Positions 1 through 5,199 of a DNA stretch of 8,817 nt are shown here, in pieces. The translations under genes were made by a program, and so were the position numbers. The stretch is taken from the NCBI GenBank assembly GCA_030539985.1, contig JAUNXD010000057.1:1-8817 (forward strand), in the 5' to 3' direction. This stretch comes from Methanobrevibacter sp. (GTDB lineage: Archaea > Methanobacteriota > Methanobacteria > Methanobacteriales > Methanobacteriaceae). The notes beneath the pieces were generated by a model. It was not told the origin of the DNA. It searched no databases and saw only the letters and a program-made list of their open reading frames with translations. Numbering within the stretch: position 1 is the first letter of the stretch; every line of letters starts with the position of its first letter.

Positions 1-83
1 AGTACCCTGAAAGGGTTTTATCTTTAATAGATGATAATATAAATGATTATAACTTCGATTACACACAAATAACAGGTGATTAG
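1..83 (+). CDS. 3' end of an unidentified protein (partial)
   Basis: An open frame runs from the window edge (codons from position 3) to a TAG at 81-83. It gives the C-terminal 26 residues, beginning YPERVLSLIDD and ending TQITGD. The tail is acidic and hydrophilic and I do not recognise the family. Its stop lies one base before the ATG of the zinc protein at 85, and the AGGTGAT ribosome binding site of that gene (74-80) lies inside this frame, so the two are very probably co-transcribed and translationally coupled. Together with the aEF-1beta gene downstream this points to a translation-related operon, but that is only context. The tail is too short to assign a function. Confidence 0.6.
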   Translation, partial: YPERVLSLIDDNINDYNFDYTQITGD

Positions 84-84
84 A

Positions 85-246
85 ATGGATAAAGTAGAAT
101 GTATAAGTTGTAAACAAGAAATTCCATTAACCGGTACATTCGTAGAATTCGAATGTCCAATTTGTGGAGCAAAAATTGCAAGATGCGAAAAATGCCGTAC
201 CTTCGGTCACGGCTACAAATGTGAATGTGGTTTTGAAGGACCATAG
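85..246 (+). CDS. Small HVO_2753-like zinc finger protein (53 aa)
   Basis: This 53-residue frame opens at an ATG four bases after a strong AGGTGAT site (74-80) and ends at TAG 244-246. It has eight cysteines in four pairs: C6/C9, C24/C27 (CPIC), C34/C37 and C46/C48. That is enough to hold two zinc ions. The pattern and size match the archaeal HVO_2753-type zinc finger family, and genes of this family are known to lie directly upstream of aEF-1beta, as here. The fold suggests nucleic acid or ribosome binding, but the molecular role is not settled. It is cytosolic, with no membrane segment or signal peptide. The spacing to the next gene is 20 bases, so the two are likely one transcript. I am confident it is a real gene despite its size because of start signal, cysteine pattern and neighbour. 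Confidence 0.9.
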   Translation: MDKVECISCKQEIPLTGTFVEFECPICGAKIARCEKCRTFGHGYKCECGFEGP

Positions 247-266
247 ATTTAAATGGGGGAATTAGA

Positions 267-536
267 ATGGGTGAAGTATTAACTACAATGAAAATCATGC
301 CAGACAGTCCGGAAGTGGATTTAGAAGCTATTAAAGCTACTATCGAAAGTTCAATGCCAGAAGGCGCAAAACTTCATGAAATTGCAGAAGAACCAATTGC
401 ATTCGGTTTAGTTGCTATCATTTTAAGTTTCATCACCGAAGACGGTGAAGGCGGATCTGAACCTGTTGAAGAAATGGTTTCAGGTATTGAAGGTGTAGCC
501 AGTATCGAAATTACTGGTGTCGGAAGATTAATGTAA
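267..536 (+). CDS. ef1b: Archaeal elongation factor 1-beta (aEF-1beta)
   Basis: The 89-aa product has the normal length of archaeal EF-1beta, the guanine nucleotide exchange factor that reloads aEF-1alpha with GTP during translation elongation. The N-terminal stretch MGEVLTTMKIMPDSPEVD, the central IAFGLVAIILSF beta strand region and the end segment VASIEITGVGRLM are typical of the family and form a small alpha/beta sandwich. The start ATG has a G-rich site (TGGGGGA, 254-260) six bases upstream, which differs from the AGGTGAT used elsewhere in the window. It follows the zinc finger gene by 20 bases, a conserved archaeal arrangement, and is followed by a hairpin terminator at 555-591, so it is the last gene of its operon. 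It is cytosolic and nothing is unusual about the protein. Confidence 0.97.
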   Translation: MGEVLTTMKIMPDSPEVDLEAIKATIESSMPEGAKLHEIAEEPIAFGLVAIILSFITEDGEGGSEPVEEMVSGIEGVASIEITGVGRLM

Positions 537-554
537 ATCTTCTTTAAAATTTTA

Positions 555-591
555 TGAGTTATTTATTATAACTCAATTTATCTATTTTTTT
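555..591 (+). terminator. Hairpin plus T-tract terminator after ef1b
   Basis: TGAGTTAT (555-562) and ATAACTCA (568-575) form a perfect 8-bp stem with a 5-nt loop. A T-rich run follows, ending in seven Ts at 585-591. It begins 19 bases after the ef1b stop codon and would end the translation operon. In archaea the T-tract itself is the main termination signal, so the hairpin may instead stabilise the 3' end. Confidence 0.7.
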
Positions 592-595
592 GCTG

Positions 596-626
596 ACCTA
601 AAAATTCCAAAACATTTATATACTAT
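596..626 (+). repeat. Promoter direct repeat, copy 1
   Basis: This 31-bp unit matches 682-712 at 28 of 31 positions. The 11-bp block ACCTAAAAATT and the 17-bp block AAACATTTATATACTAT are identical, separated by three mismatches. Each copy carries an ACCTAAA operator half-site and a BRE/TATA box, so this is a duplicated promoter unit with an 86-bp offset. Copy 1 has lost the upstream half of the palindrome. Confidence 0.8.
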
Positions 627-655
627 TTTTCATATACTTTATAACGATTGTTATA
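607..655 (+). promoter_or_regulatory. Upstream tandem promoter (P1) with palindrome at its predicted start
   Basis: A TTTATATA box lies at 615-622 behind a purine-rich BRE-like stretch (CCAAAACA). Transcription would start about 25 bases downstream, near 641-646. That position falls in a palindrome, TATAAC GATT GTTATA (640-655), with perfect 6-bp arms, which may be a repressor site. An ACCTAAA half-site (596-602) lies just upstream of the BRE. It points right, toward the non-coding region. Confidence 0.5.
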
Positions 656-672
656 GAAATATTTGTCTAAAA

Positions 673-688
673 TTTAGGTGAACCTAAA
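673..688. promoter_or_regulatory. Operator-like palindrome TTTAGGTGAACCTAAA
   Basis: This perfect inverted repeat has 7-bp arms (TTTAGGT / ACCTAAA) and a 2-bp centre. It sits immediately upstream of the BRE of promoter P2. TTAGG..CCTAA resembles the half-sites bound by DtxR/IdeR-type metal-dependent repressors, although the classic bacterial box is 19 bp with wider spacing. The match to that family is an inference from resemblance only. The palindrome itself is plain in the sequence. Confidence 0.6.
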
Positions 689-712
689 AATTTAGAAACA
701 TTTATATACTAT
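682..712 (+). repeat. Promoter direct repeat, copy 2
   Basis: Second copy of the 31-bp promoter unit at 596-626, with 28 of 31 positions identical. This copy keeps the complete TTTAGGTGAACCTAAA palindrome at its left edge and so looks like the fully regulated version. Confidence 0.8.
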
Positions 713-733
713 GACAACATACTTTAATACAAG
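693..733 (+). promoter_or_regulatory. Downstream tandem promoter (P2), predicted to drive the 730-1010 transcript
   Basis: TTTATATA at 701-708 is preceded by TAGAAACA, a good archaeal BRE. A start about 25 bases downstream would fall near 729-733. One operator-like palindrome (673-688) lies just upstream of the BRE and a second (742-759) just downstream of the predicted start, so a repressor could bracket the promoter. No coding frame of useful length follows, and the next gene has its own TATA box. Confidence 0.6.
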
Positions 734-769
734 TGACATATATTTAGGCATGCCTAAATTTATCACTTG
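730..769. promoter_or_regulatory. Nested palindrome: ATTTAGGCATGCCTAAAT inside CAAGTGA/TCACTTG
   Basis: An 18-bp perfect palindrome, ATTTAGGCATGCCTAAAT (742-759), has no loop, which fits a DNA-binding site for a symmetric dimer better than an RNA hairpin. It is flanked by a second pair of 7-bp arms, CAAGTGA (730-736) and TCACTTG (763-769), offset from the centre by two bases. It shares TTTAGG..CCTAAA with the palindrome at 673-688 and sits just after the predicted P2 start, a classic repressor position. Confidence 0.6.
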
Positions 770-1010
770 ACAAAAACATATTATCAGTCGATAATAATAC
801 AATCTCCAAAATATAAATATTTGGTATTAAATTAGTTTCCACAATTTTCTAATTTAATACAGGGAAATTCTTCTGCCAAATTATTTCCCAAAAAACACGA
901 TTGGTGTTTAACTCTCCTCAAAAAACACCAATTATTATCTATTTTGAAAACATATAACTACTCTCTGAAATTAAATATGTTCATCATATTTAATTTCTCA
1001 TTTTAATTCA
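730..1010 (+). ncRNA. Candidate regulated structured small RNA (or leader)
   Basis: The stretch has no convincing coding frame but holds a chain of perfect inverted repeats. They are TATTATC/GATAATA (779-785/790-796, 4-nt loop); a 12-bp stem 824-835/849-860 with a 13-nt loop; a 7-bp stem GGGAAAT/ATTTCCC (862-868/883-889); a 10-bp stem 900-909/923-932 with loop AACTCTCCTCAAA; and a 13-bp stem 967-979/985-997 with a 5-nt loop, followed by a T-rich tract. Three loops are about 13-14 nt and pyrimidine-rich (for example TCTTCTGCC and CTCTCCTC). It lies downstream of promoter P2 with its operators. I infer a small RNA of about 270-300 nt. A long attenuating leader of the DUF4012 gene is the main alternative. 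I do not recognise a known RNA family. Confidence 0.4.
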
Positions 1011-1030
1011 TTTTTCAAAACTTTTTTTCC
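967..1030 (+). terminator. Terminator-like 13-bp hairpin and T-rich tracts
   Basis: GAAATTAAATATG (967-979) pairs perfectly with CATATTTAATTTC (985-997) around a 5-nt loop. It is followed by TTTT (1001-1004), TTTTT (1011-1015) and TTTTTTT (1022-1028). It would end the transcript from P1/P2 before the DUF4012 gene, which has its own TATA box further on. The stem is rich in A-T pairs, so termination strength is uncertain. Confidence 0.5.
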
Positions 1031-1041
1031 AGTATTGAAAT

Positions 1042-1108
1042 ACCTAAATATATTTATAATGAAAATGAAATTATAATATGCTTTAAAAATAATCAAATTA
1101 ACATAGGT
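1042..1108 (+). promoter_or_regulatory. Promoter and SD of the DUF4012 gene
   Basis: A TATA-like element, ATTTATAAT, is centred near 1056 and would place the start near 1082, leaving a leader of about 34 bases. AGGT (1105-1108) serves as the SD seven bases before the ATG at 1116. An ACCTAAA half-site (1042-1048) directly precedes the TATA element, the same half-site seen in the operators at 596-602 and 673-688. It may link this gene to the same regulator, or be chance. Confidence 0.45.
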
Positions 1109-1115
1109 AATTGTC

Positions 1116-1835
1116 ATGACAAGAACAAAAAGACTTATTATTGCAATCCTTATTGTCATTTTCATTGGGCTAATCGCAATAATCGCCGGAGCGCTATTCA
1201 TTGGACATGATAGTGGGCTTACCCAAGGGGATAAAAACATTTTAGTATGTGCAATCGATGAAAGTGAAGACAGACCGGGAATGGGTGCATGTGACATGGC
1301 ATTCATAGTTTATTTGGAAAACGGCACTCTTAAAAATTATACTTCAGTTTATCCCGGAGGCATGACTCACCCGACAGCTGCCGAGCCACAGGAGGCTCAA
1401 CAGCAGGGTGCGGGATCAGCGCTTCTGCTTCACGACGCATTTTGGGAAGCAGATAATGCAAAAGGAATGCAATATGCAAAGGAAATTGTTGAATATCAAA
1501 CTAATACCTCAATTGATTCTGTCGTAGCAATAAACAGTCAGGCACTGGATGCTATACTTTCCGCTGCAGGACCGATAGAAATCAATGGGGAAACAACAAC
1601 CGCCAGCGGTATTGATATCATCCGTGAAGAGGATTGGGGCAGTGGAATATCAAGAGGAGAAGCTGTTTTAAATATTGTAAGGGCAACTGCAAAAGCCGCT
1701 TCAAGCAATTCAACAGTTAAATCCGCAATGGTAAATGCCGCACTTGACCAGTATTCCAAAGGAAACATTATCATGGATGAAGAAGGTGCCTTTGCAGGGC
1801 TATTGGCATCAAAAGGGTTTGAATCAATATTCTAA
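1116..1835 (+). CDS. Membrane-anchored DUF4012-like protein (239 aa)
   Basis: The protein starts with a short basic stretch (MTRTKR) and one long hydrophobic segment at residues 7-30, so it is probably anchored in the membrane with the rest outside. The remainder carries NILVCAIDESEDRPGMGACD (41-60), then a strand pair, LLLHDAFWEADN (103-114), and IDSVVAINSQALDAILSAAGPIEING (133-158). The E/D-x-RP-x-G-G/A motif, the D-x-x-W-like segment and the ID-x-V-x-A-I-x-x-x-A-L-x-x-I-L-x-x-x-GPI stretch are the pattern of DUF4012, a family related to LytR-CpsA-Psr proteins. In bacteria those attach polymers to the cell wall. In a pseudomurein-walled archaeon a role at the cell envelope is plausible but unproven. 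It converges on the secretion operon with seven bases between stop codons. Confidence 0.75.
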   Translation: MTRTKRLIIAILIVIFIGLIAIIAGALFIGHDSGLTQGDKNILVCAIDESEDRPGMGACDMAFIVYLENGTLKNYTSVYPGGMTHPTAAEPQEAQQQGAGSALLLHDAFWEADNAKGMQYAKEIVEYQTNTSIDSVVAINSQALDAILSAAGPIEINGETTTASGIDIIREEDWGSGISRGEAVLNIVRATAKAASSNSTVKSAMVNAALDQYSKGNIIMDEEGAFAGLLASKGFESIF

Positions 1836-1842
1836 CCCTCCA

Positions 1843-2748
1843 TTAAATTTTTGGTTCTAATTTTTTAATAAACAGGCCCATAAACATCACGACAAGTGGG
1901 AAAAACACTCCATAAATCACAAACAGTAAACTTGAAGACATTATGTCTCCCATAACTGTCGAACCCGCCATCAACATTATCAAACTGATCACCGGAGCCA
2001 AAATGGCTATGAACGTGTAAATCAAAATAAACGAATTAAGTTTTTGCGAATACTCTTTTAATTTGATATGCATGTCAAATGTGATGTCGCTGGCTATAAT
2101 CTCCAAGCTTCCGGCTAAATTGCCCCCAACCCTTAATGTACCGACAATCTGATGTATTGCTCGGGATAATCCTTCCGATTTTACTCTGCGGGTCATTTCA
2201 AGCAGTGAATCCTCAGTTGATTTACCGAATTTGACCTCTTCCAGGACACGTGTAAACTCTTTTGAAAGGGATCCGTAATCGGCATCCCTGATTGTGATTA
2301 ATGCGTCATGCAGTCCCTTTCCGGATTTCAATTCAATTCCCATATGTCTTAAGGCATATGGCAGTTCCTGATTTAAATCGGAATAGCTTCTCTGGCTTTT
2401 AATCTGAGGGTAATATAATATGAATATGTAAAACATCAATACAATTATCAGATACATTCCGCTAAGCTCCAAACCGGCAAATGCGGTTAGCAGAACCAAA
2501 ATAGCAAACAAAAATATTATGATTTTCCTGTTCAGCATATATCTGACTAACGTGTCTCTTATTTCATCAAGTTTGGTTTCATTTTTTTTCATGGGTTGTG
2601 CTGTCAGGTCCAATTTCGTAAAAATTGAAGAAGTGATTTCATTTGATGAAATTACGTCCTTTTCAACATTGCTGAAAGATAGATTCTCGAAAAACTTAAT
2701 GGCTGATAAAAAAATGCTGCCTATCAAAATGAAAATGTCATTAAACAT
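1843..2748 (-). CDS. Type II secretion system F / TadC-like membrane protein
   Basis: This 301-aa protein is the membrane platform partner of the ATPase encoded just upstream. A cytoplasmic N-terminal part is followed by two hydrophobic segments (about 76-94 and 97-114), then the soluble T2SSF-type helical domain with LPYALRHMGIELKSG (129-143) and LRVGGNLAGSLEIIASDI (205-222), and two more hydrophobic segments (about 238-260 and 273-293). This 2+2 arrangement is that of TadC/GspF/FlaJ proteins, which transmit ATPase motion to a growing pilus or pseudopilus. I place the start at ATG 2748, since AGGTGAT (2758-2752) precedes it by three bases. A TTG directly before it (2751) is less likely. The stop codon of the ATPase (2755-2753) lies inside this SD, so translation is coupled. 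No pilin or prepilin peptidase gene is in the window. Confidence 0.9.
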   Translation of the reverse strand: MFNDIFILIGSIFLSAIKFFENLSFSNVEKDVISSNEITSSIFTKLDLTAQPMKKNETKLDEIRDTLVRYMLNRKIIIFLFAILVLLTAFAGLELSGMYLIIVLMFYIFILYYPQIKSQRSYSDLNQELPYALRHMGIELKSGKGLHDALITIRDADYGSLSKEFTRVLEEVKFGKSTEDSLLEMTRRVKSEGLSRAIHQIVGTLRVGGNLAGSLEIIASDITFDMHIKLKEYSQKLNSFILIYTFIAILAPVISLIMLMAGSTVMGDIMSSSLLFVIYGVFFPLVVMFMGLFIKKLEPKI

Positions 2749-2752
2749 CAAA

Positions 2753-4177
2753 TCACCTGTTTAAAATAATCTTATTCAAAACTTTTTGGGGATCTTTGTA
2801 ATACAGTTCAATCACACTGTTCACCTCATCAACAGAGCGGATATTGTGATTGATCATATGTTTTAAAACAATTTTGCGGTTTTCAATTTCACTATACAGT
2901 TCATTGATTGATTTTCCGCTTAAATTGGCAATCTGTACCAGGGTGTTGCTTGTTATGCCAACATTGTCTATTGTATCCCTTTCGGGATTCCACCTGAATA
3001 TTGTATTCAATTGGACGGTTCCCTCCTCAATTCCAACAACCTCGGCAACTTCACTGATTCTTCTGAACGAAACCCCTGAGGGGGTGTAGATTCTGTTCTG
3101 CATTATGATAAAGTCAATTGCCTGAATCATGATTTCGGGAACTGACATTGGAGGATTGGTGAGTCTTGTTATTGTTTCCCTTGCATCATTTGAGTGAAGC
3201 GTTCCAAAACCGGAATGGCCAGTGTTCAGTGCAGTGAATAGTGTTATCGCTTCACCTGCCCTTACTTCACCGACTATTATCTTGTCAGGGCGTTGCCTTA
3301 GGGAATTTTTAACTAGGTCGTTCATTGTCAATTCGCCTTTGCCCTCCACGTTGGCAGGTCTTGTTTCCATTCGGATGACATGCTCATGTGGAATCTGAAG
3401 TTCCAATGTGTCCTCAATAGTGATTATTCTTTCATTTGGATTGATGAATGCTGAAAGTGCATTCAGTGTTGTTGTTTTTCCGGAACTGGTTCCTCCAGAT
3501 ATGATTGCATTTGCTGATTTGACTCCAAGCCCGTCGATGCACACCCATAAAAATCCCGCAAGGTCCAGTGAGATAGTTTTTGAGTTTATTAAATCGATAA
3601 TGGTTAAAGGATCCCTTCTGAATTTACGTATAGTAAGTGAAGGTCCGTCTGGTGAAACCGGAGGTATTGTTGCGTTTATCCTTGAACCGTCAAGCAGTCG
3701 GCCGTCAAGAATTGGAGATTCCTGGTCAATTCTTCTGTTGATTTGTCTTGCAATAGAGTCAATCAAATCTTTTATTTCCTGTTCGTCATTAAACTCAATG
3801 TTGGTTTTCATCATCCCGTACTTTCTGTGATAGACGAATATGGGTTTTCCGGTTCCGATTATCATGATTTCCTCTAGTTCATCATCCTGAATCAGGGGGT
3901 CGATTTCACCGTATCCGATAATGTCTCTTAAAAACTTTCGGGATAACTTGTCAAGATATTCATTTGAGATTCCCTTATTTTGAGTGTTTCCGTTCAACCT
4001 TAGGAATAGGAAATTCCTTATGTCATTTAATAGCTTCTCTTCACTCACCTGGTAATTGTCGCCGGTTGATATGGCTAAATCTACCAGGTTTTCACGCATT
4101 TCTCCCAAAAGAATTCTTTCTTCAGGGGAATAATTTTGTCTTATTACATCGTATTGTGGTATTATATCATTGTTCAT
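2753..4177 (-). CDS. Type II/IV secretion system ATPase (TadA/FlaI-like)
   Basis: The 474-aa protein is a hexameric secretion ATPase that powers assembly of type IV pilus-like filaments at the cytoplasmic face of the membrane. All family motifs are present: Walker A GGTSSGKTT (228-236), Asp box IITIEDTLEL (251-260), Walker B DKIIVGEVRAGE (298-309) and His box TGHSGFGTLHSN (319-330). The N-terminal domain (about 1-200) carries the usual YGEIDPLI and SRINATIPP segments. The start ATG at 4177 is preceded by GGTGAAAAT. A C-terminal extension after residue 400 has no motif I recognise. It is the first gene of a two-gene operon with the TadC-like protein. As no archaellum genes are visible, an adhesive pilus or secretion system is more likely than a motility motor. 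Which substrate it serves cannot be told here. Confidence 0.95.
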   Translation of the reverse strand: MNNDIIPQYDVIRQNYSPEERILLGEMRENLVDLAISTGDNYQVSEEKLLNDIRNFLFLRLNGNTQNKGISNEYLDKLSRKFLRDIIGYGEIDPLIQDDELEEIMIIGTGKPIFVYHRKYGMMKTNIEFNDEQEIKDLIDSIARQINRRIDQESPILDGRLLDGSRINATIPPVSPDGPSLTIRKFRRDPLTIIDLINSKTISLDLAGFLWVCIDGLGVKSANAIISGGTSSGKTTTLNALSAFINPNERIITIEDTLELQIPHEHVIRMETRPANVEGKGELTMNDLVKNSLRQRPDKIIVGEVRAGEAITLFTALNTGHSGFGTLHSNDARETITRLTNPPMSVPEIMIQAIDFIIMQNRIYTPSGVSFRRISEVAEVVGIEEGTVQLNTIFRWNPERDTIDNVGITSNTLVQIANLSGKSINELYSEIENRKIVLKHMINHNIRSVDEVNSVIELYYKDPQKVLNKIILNR

Positions 4178-4204
4178 ATTTTCACCAATGGCGATTTTTA
4201 GTCG

Positions 4205-4240
4205 ATAATTACAAATTAGTATTACTAATTTATATAGTTT
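4205..4240 (-). promoter_or_regulatory. Promoter of the secretion operon overlapped by a 19-bp palindrome
   Basis: On the minus strand TATATAAA (4236-4229) predicts a start near 4205-4210, about 30 bases before the ATG at 4177. The palindrome AAATTAGTATTACTAATTT (4213-4231) has perfect 9-bp arms around one central base, overlaps the end of the TATA box and fills the gap to the predicted start. A dimeric repressor bound there would block TBP or RNA polymerase. The same stretch lies about 30 bases upstream of the divergent promoter of the methyltransferase gene, so it may also act on that gene. Confidence 0.6.
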
Positions 4241-4250
4241 TTATTACTTT

Positions 4251-4298
4251 TGAAAGCATTATTATAACCTCCAAACAATATTAAAGTAGAGAGGTGAT
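4251..4298 (+). promoter_or_regulatory. Promoter and SD of the methyltransferase gene
   Basis: TTATTATA (4259-4266) behind TGAAAGCA gives a plausible BRE/TATA pair, with a start near 4287-4290. AGGTGAT (4292-4298) is the same SD used by most genes in this window. The leader would be very short. The SD overlaps the only usual in-frame start codon (GTG 4294), which makes the true start uncertain. Confidence 0.5.
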
Positions 4299-5199
4299 TT
4301 TTATCCTAAAAATTGACGATAAAATCAAATCACTTGATGAATGTGAAAAATGCCGAGACGTACAAATAAAAAAGTTCTCTCCACTGAAAGACGTGATAGA
4401 TTTGGAAATCCTTGATGGGAACTATTTAAGATGTGAATGTGGAAAAAGACCTTTGGATATAGTCATGAGCCACATACTGAAAATCATGATTTGTGAAGAA
4501 ATCGTGCCGGATAAGGCCAGCTTGAGGCGAAATTCACCAGTGCCCTTGTCCAATTTTTACTACAGCAGCTTGAATCCCCAATTCATTGGTGAAGATACAT
4601 TGATATTGTTGCATCCGGATTTTACAAAAGAAGCAGCATCAAAATTAATCGGGGAAGTGCCTGAAGTTGTTTGTGTGCTTAAGGGAAGTCCTCAGGATAC
4701 TGCCGGGCAGTTCGACAGGAATTCGCAGATAAACCATTTTGAAATCCTTGAAGGTGATGACACACAGATAAATGTGATGAGAACACTTCTTGACGAAAAG
4801 ATAATTCTGGTTAAAAATCAGTCAAGGCACCACATAGAAGTTGCAATGACCACAGAACAGAAGCTCGTTGGACTTCACAACTATCTCAAAAACAACGATG
4901 TTAAAACAGGCGTTGCAGTTGATGGGATGTGCGGTCTTGGAGCATTAGGAATTTATCTGCTCAAATTCGGCTTTGAAAAAGTAATATTCAATGACATAAA
5001 TCCCGAAATGATTGATGCGCTTAAAACCAATCTTGAAATAAACGGTATTGAAAAAGGATATGAAATATTTAATGAACCATTTGAAGAGTTGGAAATTGAT
5101 AAAGCAGATTTATGTGTAATTGATGCCTTTCCAAAAATGGATATAAGTGAAATAACTGAAAAGGCTGAAAAAATAGCTGATAATGTAGTTATTATCTAA
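4294..5199 (+). CDS. Class I SAM-dependent methyltransferase with N-terminal Cys4 motif
   Basis: The 301-aa protein has a Rossmann-type methyltransferase domain in its C-terminal third: motif I VAVDGMCGLGALGI (207-220) for the SAM methionine, NDINPEMIDALKTNLEINGI (233-252) for the ribose, and DLCVIDAFP (272-280) as the motif IV strand. The NDINP...N..IN pattern recalls RNA methyltransferases of the Trm5/Trm1 kind, but the substrate is unknown. Four cysteines near the N terminus (C17, C20, C47, C49) form a C-x2-C and C-x-C pair that could bind zinc or an iron-sulfur cluster. The start is unclear: GTG 4294 sits inside the AGGTGAT SD, while the spacing used by other genes here points to ATC 4303. 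No in-frame ATG occurs near. Its stop overlaps that of the convergent STAS-like gene. Confidence 0.75.
   Translation: MIFILKIDDKIKSLDECEKCRDVQIKKFSPLKDVIDLEILDGNYLRCECGKRPLDIVMSHILKIMICEEIVPDKASLRRNSPVPLSNFYYSSLNPQFIGEDTLILLHPDFTKEAASKLIGEVPEVVCVLKGSPQDTAGQFDRNSQINHFEILEGDDTQINVMRTLLDEKIILVKNQSRHHIEVAMTTEQKLVGLHNYLKNNDVKTGVAVDGMCGLGALGIYLLKFGFEKVIFNDINPEMIDALKTNLEINGIEKGYEIFNEPFEELEIDKADLCVIDAFPKMDISEITEKAEKIADNVVII

Noticed and set aside
742..759. Palindrome considered as a terminator hairpin
   Set aside because: It has no loop and no following T-tract, and lies just after a promoter. An operator fits better.
750..770. Six-codon frame starting at the ATG inside the palindrome at 742-759
   Set aside because: It is very short, has no SD and its ATG is a by-product of the GCATGC palindrome centre. 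It is noted only because it would be near the start of the P2 transcript.
904..957. Short GTG frame of 17 codons within the candidate RNA
   Set aside because: There is no SD, it crosses a strong hairpin and the composition is not protein-like.
824..997. Row of hairpins considered as a CRISPR or tandem-repeat array
   Set aside because: The stems differ in sequence and there are no equal-length spacers, so it is not a repeat array.
998..1306. Minus-strand frame of 102 codons reaching from the gap into the DUF4012 gene
   Set aside because: It mirrors the N-terminal hydrophobic region of the DUF4012 gene, has no SD, and ends in a T-rich/AT-rich tract. It is a shadow frame.
2749..2751. TTG as the start of the TadC-like gene
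   Set aside because: It is directly followed by ATG 2748, which has normal spacing to AGGTGAT.
3408..3830. 140-codon plus-strand frame inside the ATPase gene
   Set aside because: It is the antisense of a fully motif-supported ATPase and has no SD or family resemblance.
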